From Verrucomicrobiota bacterium (GTDB taxonomy: Bacteria; Verrucomicrobiota; Verrucomicrobiia; Verrucomicrobiales; Verrucomicrobiaceae), in NCBI GenBank assembly GCA_009885275.1, contig VFKY01000116.1, positions 1-11,315 on the forward strand: 11,315 nt of DNA. The letters are read 5' to 3'. The translations under genes were made by a program, and so were the position numbers. The notes under the pieces are model-generated. The model had not been told where the DNA came from, made no database searches, and was given only the letters and a program-made list of their open reading frames with translations. Shown here piece after piece: positions 1-6,008 of this stretch (positions are counted from its first letter, which is position 1; the number at the start of each line of letters is the position of its first letter).

Positions 1-367
1 ACACCGCCCTAACACGGGCGGTAAGCTCTCGGGGGCTGAAGGGCTTACAAACGTAGTCGTCCCCGCCAATCTCAAGACCCACCACGCGATCAACTTCAGA
101 GTTTCTCGCGGTCAAAAAAATGACAGGCACAGCACAAAATGTCCGCAACTGCCGACAGACTTCAAAGCCGGTCATGTCGGGTAATCCCACATCAAGCACC
201 ACCAATGCATACCCCTCCAGCTTGATTGTTGCCAACGCTACTTTGCCTGTATCACAAACGGTGCATTCAAAACCCTCAGATTCCATAGAGTAAAGAATGT
301 TGTCGGCGATGGAGGGCTCATCCTCGACAATGAGAATACGTGGGCGCGAGGTGGGAGAGGCATTCAT
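1..367 (-). CDS. creB: CreB-like OmpR-family response regulator, 3' end beyond window
   Basis: Only the first 122 residues are visible and they form a complete-looking receiver domain. The acidic pocket is E15-D16-E17, the phospho-acceptor is D59 (in VVLDVGLPD), the switch Thr is T86 (FLTAR), and the conserved Lys is K108 (KPFSPRE). The stretches DVGLPDxTGFEVCRQL and FLTARxxEVDRxxGLEIGxDDYVxKPFSPRE resemble E. coli CreB more than generic PhoB or OmpR, as I recall those sequences. A winged-helix DNA-binding domain should follow beyond the left edge. The ATG at 367 lies 22 nt after the stop of the CreD-like gene, so the two are probably co-transcribed. In the Cre/Blr systems CreB is phosphorylated by the sensor kinase CreC and activates cre-tag promoters, including creD. 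A kinase gene is expected just outside the window. No Shine-Dalgarno is evident. The family call is firm; CreB orthology is likely but not proven. Confidence 0.85.
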   Translation of the reverse strand, partial: MNASPTSRPRILIVEDEPSIADNILYSMESEGFECTVCDTGKVALATIKLEGYALVVLDVGLPDMTGFEVCRQLRTFCAVPVIFLTARNSEVDRVVGLEIGGDDYVCKPFSPRELTARVRAV

Positions 368-389
368 GAGGCAACTTTATGCGAACTAA

Positions 390-1622
390 TCAGGCTGCGA
401 CGGGCATTTTTGGAGGCATTAGAGGTTCGGATTTAGTTTTCCCTTTGATGAACTTGTCTGCCCAATTTACCTTTGCAGTGAGAATCATCAAAAGCCCTAA
501 TGTGACGATTGCTCCAATAGTAAGCGTTAATCCTGTCATGCCATCATAGAAAAAACTGTAACTAAACAGTACCATGTAAGCAAACTGTGCGGGCACGGCG
601 ATCAGAAACATCTTCGTTCCCGCCACCGCCCAAACATAACCACAGACAAGAATTAATGATATGATTGATGCAATAACAAAACTTGGGAAGAGTTCTAACT
701 GATCGACTAAATACGAGAATAGCAACTGGAAAGCAAAGCACCCTGCCGCAAGAAAGAAATAGTTCATGGGATGCAAGTTCACACCACGTAGCATGCCAAT
801 AATTAGGAGCACCGTAAAGAAGAACACCAGTGATACTGGAGCAAAGAATGAAATGCGTGCTGCAACTGGACCTGCATTCAGCACTTTGGGCATATCCATA
901 CCGATCGCCGGGGCACTGAGCACATCGGGGTAATCCCATTGTAATGTCCAGCTATCTGCCACTTCCTCACGCTTTGTTGGTGAGCCAGTACCTTTGGGGA
1001 AGTTGATCTCTTGAAAATCAGTATGCATGGTTAACTCAAATAGGCGCACCCGACTGGCGCTCGCTGAATCTTTGGGGAACGTATAAGCCCATGATTCCAT
1101 ACCGCGTGTACGATAAGTTACTTTAAGCGGCACACTCTGCTTGGGGGGCACGACCACGGCTTCGGTAATTTTGCCATTTTTTGGCGCAGATTGCCTAGGC
1201 TCCTCAGCATCAAGGATGAATGAAAAGCCCTCGTAGCTCGCCTGATCAGAAGGGAGTGGAAACTCAACATAAATGGTCTGAGCTATCGGTGTAGGATTGG
1301 CGATTTCATACTCCGCAGAAAAATTCACGTCATAGGTACGATGCCACAGCAATCCTTTTTTCTTGGGATCATAGTCAAGAGTAACATCGATCTTACTTTT
1401 AGTAGGTTGAAGCATCACTTTCCCCATCGCCCCACTGGGAGAAAGGTAAAAAGCACTCGGATGCTTCTGCTCCAGGGCAGGTCCCCATATATCAGTAACC
1501 TCATTGCCCATATCTCCACTAGATACATTGGTACGGAAATTAAGTGCGCTTCCCAGCACAAACCAAGCAATGGCAGTGCAGACAGTGATCATGCCGATAG
1601 CGAGTAAACGTAGAATATTCAT
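390..1622 (-). CDS. creD: CreD-family inner-membrane protein
   Basis: This 410-aa protein has CreD topology. One N-terminal membrane segment (about residues 3-24) is followed by a beta-rich periplasmic domain of roughly 230 residues. Five membrane segments then crowd the C-terminus (about 256-278, 283-305, 312-333, 337-358, 363-382). The segment with LHPMNYFFLAAG followed by SYLVDQLELF resembles the LHPIQY... region of E. coli CreD; that comparison is from memory. CreD is the membrane effector of the CreBC regulon, affecting envelope integrity and, in some species, beta-lactam response; its biochemical activity is unknown. The reading frame is open up to 1766, but that would overlap the upstream gene by nearly 100 nt. 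The ATG at 1622 begins directly with the first membrane segment and leaves a 46-nt gap, so I prefer it. The tail after the last helix is short, basic and proline-containing. Confidence 0.78.
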   Translation of the reverse strand: MNILRLLAIGMITVCTAIAWFVLGSALNFRTNVSSGDMGNEVTDIWGPALEQKHPSAFYLSPSGAMGKVMLQPTKSKIDVTLDYDPKKKGLLWHRTYDVNFSAEYEIANPTPIAQTIYVEFPLPSDQASYEGFSFILDAEEPRQSAPKNGKITEAVVVPPKQSVPLKVTYRTRGMESWAYTFPKDSASASRVRLFELTMHTDFQEINFPKGTGSPTKREEVADSWTLQWDYPDVLSAPAIGMDMPKVLNAGPVAARISFFAPVSLVFFFTVLLIIGMLRGVNLHPMNYFFLAAGCFAFQLLFSYLVDQLELFPSFVIASIISLILVCGYVWAVAGTKMFLIAVPAQFAYMVLFSYSFFYDGMTGLTLTIGAIVTLGLLMILTAKVNWADKFIKGKTKSEPLMPPKMPVAA

Positions 1623-1668
1623 AAGAATGTTGAGTTTCGAGTTTGAGTGTTTTGTGAAAATTAAGGGT

Positions 1669-3393
1669 TTATTCAAGGCCGCGTTTGCGATAAAAAAGTT
1701 GCGTTTGGGGGCGCTCGTCGCGGCAAAGTTTTTTGATGAGTGATACGGTGTTAGGACTAGCGGCACCTTTGTGACCAGAAGTCGTTGTATTGCCTTCGGT
1801 AGCAGAAATCTCGTAAGTCTCCGGCACTTCTACGGACCACAAGAGTTCAGAAATAAACAAGGCTGTTTGCGGCAACTCCAGCGTCACTTGTCCCTCGATT
1901 TCTTGGAGCTTACCTTTGGCCGCAGTGTAGGAAAAGGCGACCTGGCTGCGCCCCTTTTTTTCACTGTTATTCGACAGGGGGATTTCCATGATGCCCTTAT
2001 CCCTAGCAATAGGTTGTACGGAAGAACCATCGACAGAGCACTTCAACAGTTCAGATTTTTCAGGAAGACTGAATGACCAGCGTATACCCGTGTCATGCTC
2101 TATTTCTAGCGACGCTTCAGTGAGCACGGAGCCATCACTGACGAGATGGGTGGAGTATTGGCTTTTGGTAATAATCGCGACTGCGGTTTCCATGCGTGGT
2201 AGTAGTCGCGTTTGAATTTTAACCATACTTCCGCCAATGATGGTGCCAAACTCCGTACCCGAATTTTCTTCGGCCACCCATTTAGAAAGTTTCGAGAGCG
2301 GCACTGGTGATTGCAGATTATCGGCCTTGATTTCCACTCCCGATGCCAGAGGAAACATGAAGAACGATTTTGTTTTATCATCACTCATAAAAGTGGGAGC
2401 CTTGAGTTCCCATTCCGTATCCAATGGCAATTTTTGCATGGCATAGCTCAAACGAAAGCTACGCTCCATGATGTCCCGCGTTGTCCACTGAAGGTGCACC
2501 TCTGACTGGCCATCTTTATTGCGCGACATTTTCCAATCGGACAAATCATCCGCCCCATCCAATTTGATCGAGCGAGCATTCGCAGGCAGAAGCATAGTCA
2601 TGTTCAGCGCGGATCCATTGAGTGCCATGGCATGAGTTTTAATACGATAACAAATTTCACCGTCCCCCTCATATGCGAGCACTTCGTTCTGCAAGGTCCA
2701 TTCGCTGGAGTGAATCGGCGGTGGTGGCTCCGCCTTCTTTTCAAGACTGGCATCCGTAAGATACAGGCAGAGTTCTCCACCCTTCGCTGGCAGGGCAATG
2801 GAGGCCACCCCTTCACTCCGTTTGAGTAGTTGACCGTTTTTGATTTTCAGCAATCGAGTATCAGGAATGCCTTTTATTTGCAAAGAACCCACTGCGCCAT
2901 GTGCCGTAATCAGTCGAACAAATGGCATGTCTTCCGTTTGAGGAAGCGGTTGCTCATTGAATCTCACTGTCACCGTAACTGATCCGCTCTCTTTGGCCAT
3001 GAGACAGAGATAATCATTTTCGATAACTACTCGAGTGTCCTCAGGTTCCACACTTGCCACAGCTATATCTGCACCCATGAGAGGAATTTTCTCCCACTTC
3101 CCTGCAAAACTTTCCGCCTTAAACTCCACCGACATAATAAGGCTCCCAGATGAAATATCCAGACTGTATCTCGCCGCTAGCAAGGCTCCCGCGGGTGGAG
3201 CAATAGGCTCAACAGGTTTGATCGTGGCTTGAGATGCCTCCCAAAGTTTTTTTAATTCCGCGTAAGGCAACCGGACCTCTGCCTTGTCGAGTGCTGATGA
3301 GATATCCTCACCTTCAACAACATTTAATAATGAAAACAGCATCAGCGCCGTTAGCGATGTCCTTGCGATCCTTGAAACATTTATTATTTTCAT
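1669..3393 (-). CDS. Exported 574-aa protein of unknown function, first gene of the cre-like operon
   Basis: I do not recognise a named family. A Sec-type signal peptide is visible: Lys/Arg-containing n-region at residues 1-11, hydrophobic core about 13-26, probable cleavage near residue 28-30. A short helical, charged segment (about 36-54, containing VRLPYAELKKLWE) and a proline-rich linker (about 59-69, PVEPIAPPAG) follow. The rest, to residue 574, alternates short beta-like stretches with Gly/Asn/Asp turns, like stacked beta-sandwich domains. There is no C-terminal membrane anchor and no enzyme motif I can see. The CreD-like gene starts 46 nt downstream and the response regulator follows it, so this protein is probably a periplasmic partner of the CreD-like protein or a sensor-side accessory. 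That role is inference. The ATG is preceded by GAGG only 2 nt away, too close for a classical ribosome-binding site. Four TTCAY repeats lie 23-60 nt upstream. Confidence 0.8.
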   Translation of the reverse strand: MKIINVSRIARTSLTALMLFSLLNVVEGEDISSALDKAEVRLPYAELKKLWEASQATIKPVEPIAPPAGALLAARYSLDISSGSLIMSVEFKAESFAGKWEKIPLMGADIAVASVEPEDTRVVIENDYLCLMAKESGSVTVTVRFNEQPLPQTEDMPFVRLITAHGAVGSLQIKGIPDTRLLKIKNGQLLKRSEGVASIALPAKGGELCLYLTDASLEKKAEPPPPIHSSEWTLQNEVLAYEGDGEICYRIKTHAMALNGSALNMTMLLPANARSIKLDGADDLSDWKMSRNKDGQSEVHLQWTTRDIMERSFRLSYAMQKLPLDTEWELKAPTFMSDDKTKSFFMFPLASGVEIKADNLQSPVPLSKLSKWVAEENSGTEFGTIIGGSMVKIQTRLLPRMETAVAIITKSQYSTHLVSDGSVLTEASLEIEHDTGIRWSFSLPEKSELLKCSVDGSSVQPIARDKGIMEIPLSNNSEKKGRSQVAFSYTAAKGKLQEIEGQVTLELPQTALFISELLWSVEVPETYEISATEGNTTTSGHKGAASPNTVSLIKKLCRDERPQTQLFYRKRGLE

Positions 3394-3404
3394 GTCCTCA
3401 TCGT

Positions 3405-3410
3405 TTCATA
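3405..3410 (-). promoter_or_regulatory. Possible extended -10 element of the cre-like operon
   Basis: On the minus strand TATGAA is preceded by TGC, which gives an extended -10 pattern (TG-N-TATGAA) matching the TATAAT consensus at 4 of 6 positions. It lies 11 nt before the ATG at 3393 and 5 nt after the last TTCAT pentamer, so the regulator site would occupy the place of a -35 box. If real, the leader would be only about 4-6 nt long. The spacing to the pentamers differs from the usual PhoB geometry, so this is tentative. Confidence 0.35.
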
Positions 3411-3415
3411 GCACG

Positions 3416-3453
3416 ATGAAGCAACAGTGAAGCGATTATGAAAAATCGATGAA
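3416..3453 (-). promoter_or_regulatory. Tandem cre-tag-like operator: four TTCAY pentamers at 11-bp period
   Basis: On the minus strand the order is TTCAT (3453-3449), TTCAT (3442-3438), TTCAC (3431-3427), TTCAT (3420-3416), each pair separated by exactly 6 nt. E. coli CreB and the Aeromonas BlrA regulator recognise TTCAC-N6-TTCAC, and OmpR/PhoB-family regulators in general bind direct repeats with an 11-bp period. The site lies 23-60 nt upstream of an operon that encodes a CreB-like regulator and a CreD-like protein. Direct autoregulation is therefore the natural reading. A fifth pentamer in inverted orientation (plus-strand TTCAT at 3405-3409) falls in the same 11-bp register but overlaps the proposed -10, so it may be chance. 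Confidence 0.75.
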
Positions 3454-3481
3454 ATCCCAACAGAGTATGCTTGGGCCTGCT

Positions 3482-3529
3482 AAAAAAATAAAATTCCACG
3501 GCAAGCGGGGGCACATAAAACCCATGCCG
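3482..3529 (-). terminator. Possible minus-strand intrinsic terminator with no gene feeding it
   Basis: On the minus strand a 5-bp stem (CGGCA 3529-3525 with TGCCG 3503-3499) continues after a small internal loop into GGG/CCC pairing around a loop of about ten bases. A T-rich run follows at 3498-3482, including seven consecutive T. The stem is imperfect and the T-run starts a few bases after it. It would stop transcription heading into the cre-like operon, yet no minus-strand gene lies immediately upstream. Confidence 0.35.
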
Positions 3530-3562
3530 CGTAGTGAAAAGTTAGTCAATACGGCGAGTGGT

Positions 3563-3600
3563 AAATGAGACTGGTTCATAGCAAGTAAAAATGAGACTGG
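3563..3600. repeat. Short direct repeat (AAATGAGACTGG twice, period 26)
   Basis: AAATGAGACTGG occurs at 3563-3574 and again at 3589-3600, each time preceded by a GTA-containing A-rich stretch. Some IS21-family elements carry multiple short direct repeats of this kind just inside their ends. It could be a relic of one end of such an element, but no transposase fragment is visible nearby. A regulatory direct repeat is the alternative. Confidence 0.4.
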
Positions 3601-3742
3601 GTGATGTCAACAGCAGCACTCAGAAAGTGATGCGAGTTTATTTTCTTGGCCGCATTAAATATGGATTACTCCAACTTATCTCATTGATTTCCTAAGTTCT
3701 TCTTCAACGAAAATAGAAAGCGTGCTTTTTACCAAGCTTGTC

Positions 3743-3771
3743 TTGCTCCTTAAATGGAACCCCTCTAATCT
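3743..3771 (+). promoter_or_regulatory. Possible sigma70-type promoter of sodA
   Basis: TTGCTC (3743-3748) and TAATCT (3766-3771) are separated by 17 nt. The -10 hexamer lies 10 nt before the ATG at 3782, which predicts a very short leader. The hexamers are weak matches, but a nearly identical TAATCTTTG context precedes the gene at 9913. This position also argues against the longer reading frame that starts at 3722. Confidence 0.4.
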
Positions 3772-3781
3772 TTGCATTCTT

Positions 3782-4507
3782 ATGAATCGCCGAACCCTTC
3801 TCACCAACAGTGGAGCCGTCCTCGGTTCCGTCCTCCTGCCCAGCCTCGCCGTGCAAGCTGCGGAGTCCATCTCGCTAGAGCTTCCGCCACTTGGTTATGC
3901 GCCAGAAGCTTTGGAGCCACACATCGATGCTCTGACCATGACCATTCACCATGACAAGCATCACGCGGCATACATAACGAAGCTGAAGGAGGCCCTCACC
4001 GCAGCGAAGATCGATAGCACGAATACGCTTACCCTTATCAAGGATATAAGTACTCTGCCAAAAGATGCGCAAACCGCTATCCGTAATCATGGTGGAGGGC
4101 ACGTCAATCACAGCCTTTTCTGGAAATGGATGGCTCCCGCAGGCAGTGGCCCAAAGGGACCAGAAGGTAAGCTCGGCGAGGCAATTCAAAGCACCTTCAC
4201 TAGCGTCGATGACTTTAAGAAAGCCTTTGGTGAAGCCGCCACTAAACGCTTCGGTTCTGGGTGGGCTTGGCTCATCGTCAAACCCGACGGCAAGCTCGCC
4301 ATCACTTCCACTCCGAATCAGGACAATCCATCCATGAAAGGTGTGGTGCCGGACAGCGATCTTGGCACACCCATCCTAGGACTCGATGTCTGGGAGCATG
4401 CTTACTACCTAAAATATCAAAACAAGCGTCCCGATTACATCACAGCTTGGTGGAATGTGGTGAATTGGACTGAAGTCGCCAAAGCGTATACCGAAGCTAA
4501 GAGTTGA
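3782..4507 (+). CDS. sodA: Exported Mn-type superoxide dismutase (SodA family)
   Basis: This 241-aa precursor has a mature part of about 213 residues, the usual Fe/Mn-SOD length. It converts superoxide to peroxide and oxygen. The metal ligands are all visible: H56 (first His of IHHDKHH), H110 (GGHVNHSLFW), D202 and H206 (LDVWEHAYY). The Gln of the NQD motif (Q180) and Gly in the GGGH segment mark the Mn subtype rather than Fe, where the active-site Gln comes from the other domain. The N-terminus carries twin arginines (NRRTLL) and a hydrophobic stretch ending near AVQA, a Tat-like signal peptide. The enzyme is therefore probably periplasmic and metal-loaded before export. The ATG at 3782 starts exactly at this signal, so I chose it over an open-frame start at 3722. 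The gene appears monocistronic, followed by a strong terminator. No Shine-Dalgarno is evident. Confidence 0.95.
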   Translation: MNRRTLLTNSGAVLGSVLLPSLAVQAAESISLELPPLGYAPEALEPHIDALTMTIHHDKHHAAYITKLKEALTAAKIDSTNTLTLIKDISTLPKDAQTAIRNHGGGHVNHSLFWKWMAPAGSGPKGPEGKLGEAIQSTFTSVDDFKKAFGEAATKRFGSGWAWLIVKPDGKLAITSTPNQDNPSMKGVVPDSDLGTPILGLDVWEHAYYLKYQNKRPDYITAWWNVVNWTEVAKAYTEAKS

Positions 4508-4533
4508 GTTAAATTTAGATGTAAGAAACCGCC

Positions 4534-4573
4534 GAACCTCGAAGCTATATGCTTCGGGGTTCTTTCTTTATTT
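4534..4573 (+). terminator. Intrinsic terminator of sodA
   Basis: A 12-bp stem pairs 4534-4545 with 4551-4562 around the 5-nt loop TATAT, with a single G-T wobble (4539/4557). It is followed by a T-rich run (TTTCTTTATTT, 4563-4573). It begins 27 nt after the sodA stop codon and separates sodA from the exbB operon. Confidence 0.85.
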
Positions 4574-4637
4574 AATCTGTGCCAATTGTTCGTAAAGATT
4601 CGTTGATTCGGCCGCAAACATGCTAACAAGGAACGGT

Positions 4638-4665
4638 TTGCAAAATTGTCCGCCCCCCCTAAACT
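4638..4665 (+). promoter_or_regulatory. Possible promoter of the exbB-exbD-TPR operon
   Basis: TTGCAA (4638-4643) and TAAACT (4660-4665) each match the sigma70 consensus at 4 of 6 positions and are 16 nt apart. The ATG follows the -10 hexamer after 9 nt. The spacer contains a run of seven C (4653-4659), whose slippage would change the -35/-10 spacing. This is the only promoter-like arrangement I found between the sodA terminator and exbB. Confidence 0.4.
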
Positions 4666-4674
4666 CGTCCACCA

Positions 4675-5523
4675 ATGCGTCATCTTCACCACACTCTCGC
4701 CGTGCTATTGTTTGTCTTCGGCGTTCAAACCGCGTCACTACGAGCCCAGTCTAAACCAATTGATGCGCCACCAGTGATGAATTCAGCATCCGTCGTTAAA
4801 ACGGACGCTGCAGTTGCCGCTGACAACGACATGAGTATCGGTGAGATTAAACGAAAAATGGGGCTCCTTTTCTATCCCATGGTAGCACTCTCACTGCTCA
4901 CGGTAGTCCTGATATTTTTTAATGCCTTCACCATTCGGCAGGGCACTGTGGTCAGTGACGCTTTCATGAATGCCGCAGACGCATTGATCCGTAAACAAGA
5001 TTACCTCGGTCTGTTAGCTGTTTGCAATCGTCGCAGTGAATGTGTCGCTTGTGTCACATCCAAAGCATTGGATTTTGCCACAAAAAATCCCACTGCCAGC
5101 TTCGATGAAGTGCGTGAGGTGACGGAAGCTGAGGGAAGCCGCCAAGCAAGCCTCCTTCTTCAACGCGTCTCCTATTTGGGAGACATCGGAGCCATCTCTC
5201 CGATGATGGGACTTCTTGGAACTGTATTCGGCTTGATAAGCTCTTTCAATCACCTCTCACAGGGAAGTCAAGCCATGGGAGTGGCTTCTGGCGTATATGA
5301 AGCCCTATTTTGTACAGCAGCAGGGCTGATCATCGGCATTCCTGCGCTGATGATTTACGCCATGTATCGGGGCAAGGTTCAGCGTCTTGTTTCGGAGTTG
5401 GAATCTGCGAGTACACACATTATGGCGCTACTCGCTGCCCAATACAAACGTGCAGCCCGCTCTGCGGCTACGCGTCAAGCGTTCCCTCCAGGAGGACATC
5501 TCGGCCCTGAAGGCGCAGCCTAA
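4675..5523 (+). CDS. exbB: ExbB/TolQ/MotA-family proton-channel protein with N-terminal signal peptide
   Basis: This 282-aa protein has a hydrophobic signal-like segment (about residues 6-20, with ASLRAQS as likely cleavage region). A polar linker of about 40 residues leads to the three ExbB membrane helices at roughly 64-84, 169-192 and 205-229. The signature SPMMGLLGTVFGL (175-187) and TAAGLIIGIPAL (214-225) are typical of the helices lining the proton path. The region between helices 1 and 2 would be cytoplasmic. ExbB forms a pentamer around ExbD and uses proton-motive force to move an envelope partner. Signal-bearing ExbB proteins with a periplasmic extension are known in Serratia and Pseudomonas. 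It is the first gene of an operon, with exbD 21 nt downstream. The proline/glycine-rich tail (271-282) is not conserved in the family as far as I know. No Shine-Dalgarno is visible. TolQ-type naming is equally possible. Confidence 0.9.
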   Translation: MRHLHHTLAVLLFVFGVQTASLRAQSKPIDAPPVMNSASVVKTDAAVAADNDMSIGEIKRKMGLLFYPMVALSLLTVVLIFFNAFTIRQGTVVSDAFMNAADALIRKQDYLGLLAVCNRRSECVACVTSKALDFATKNPTASFDEVREVTEAEGSRQASLLLQRVSYLGDIGAISPMMGLLGTVFGLISSFNHLSQGSQAMGVASGVYEALFCTAAGLIIGIPALMIYAMYRGKVQRLVSELESASTHIMALLAAQYKRAARSAATRQAFPPGGHLGPEGAA

Positions 5524-5544
5524 GAACTTCATCATTCACACACG

Positions 5545-5988
5545 ATGAAATTTCGCAACGTAAGCAAAATTGAGCCTATTCCTCTTCAATTGGCTCCAAT
5601 GATTGATATTCTGCTGCTTCTGCTGCTGTTTTTCATCATCACCATGAACTTGGCAAAACAGGAGACTGAGATCGAAATCGCCGTACCTGCGGCCGATGAA
5701 GGTAAGAATAACAACGCGCGCGATATCGGTGAAATTGTTGTGAACGTCAAAAAAGATGGCGGTATTATGGTTGAAGGTGAAAAACTTTCGGAAGAGCAGT
5801 TGCTCAACAAATTAATTCTCATTGCAAGTGTCCATAAAGATCAGGCCATCATTCTGCGCAGTGATGAAAACAGCTTCTACAAATTCACGATCAACGTGTT
5901 GAACATCTGTCAGAAAGCGGGGATCTGGAACGTTTCCTTTGCCACTCGCCCGCCGGACGAACCCAGCGCGGTGACCGTCCCCAAATAG
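5545..5988 (+). CDS. exbD: ExbD/TolR-family protein
   Basis: This 147-aa protein has a short cytoplasmic N-terminus (IEPIPLQLAPMID) and one membrane helix (about 18-36). D21 in the helix is the essential proton-carrying Asp (equivalent to E. coli ExbD D25). A periplasmic ExbD fold covers about 44-135: EIVVNVKKDGGIMVEG, a helical KLSEEQLLNKL stretch, then AIILRSDEN and the NVLNICQKAGIWNVSFAT strand-helix-strand end. Length and order match the family. It lies 21 nt after the ExbB gene and 20 nt before the TPR gene, so all three are probably translated from one message. No TonB or TolA gene is present in the window, so whether the complex serves transport, Tol-like envelope constriction or another task cannot be read from the sequence. 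No Shine-Dalgarno is visible. Confidence 0.93.
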   Translation: MKFRNVSKIEPIPLQLAPMIDILLLLLLFFIITMNLAKQETEIEIAVPAADEGKNNNARDIGEIVVNVKKDGGIMVEGEKLSEEQLLNKLILIASVHKDQAIILRSDENSFYKFTINVLNICQKAGIWNVSFATRPPDEPSAVTVPK

Positions 5989-6008
5989 GATCCCGCATAT
6001 ACTATTAC

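Larger units (their letters stand above)
3394..3781. other. Intergenic region between the divergent cre-like operon and sodA
   Basis: This 388-nt stretch holds no convincing gene. From left to right it contains the putative -10 and four-pentamer operator of the minus-strand operon (3405-3453), an AT-rich run and imperfect hairpin that could be a minus-strand terminator (3482-3529), a 12-nt direct repeat (3563-3600), and a possible sodA promoter (3743-3771). The segment 3605-3740 shows nothing I can interpret. No plus-strand gene ends here and no minus-strand gene enters from the right, so the terminator-like hairpin may be a relic. Confidence 0.6.

Noticed and set aside
1623..1766. Longer N-terminus for the CreD-like protein (start at 1766)
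   Set aside because: It would overlap the upstream gene by nearly 100 nt and add 48 residues before the first membrane segment. The ATG at 1622 fits CreD topology.
3722..3781. Longer start for the superoxide dismutase
   Set aside because: The added residues would bury the twin-arginine signal in the interior, and the predicted promoter lies within this stretch.
5528..5543. TTCATCATTCAC before exbD as another cre-tag
   Set aside because: The two pentamers are only 7 nt apart start to start, not 11, and lie between two operon-internal genes.
6000..6005. TATACT before the TPR gene as an internal promoter
   Set aside because: It is only 5 nt from the ATG and has no -35-like hexamer at a workable distance. 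It is treated as background for the -10-like pattern.
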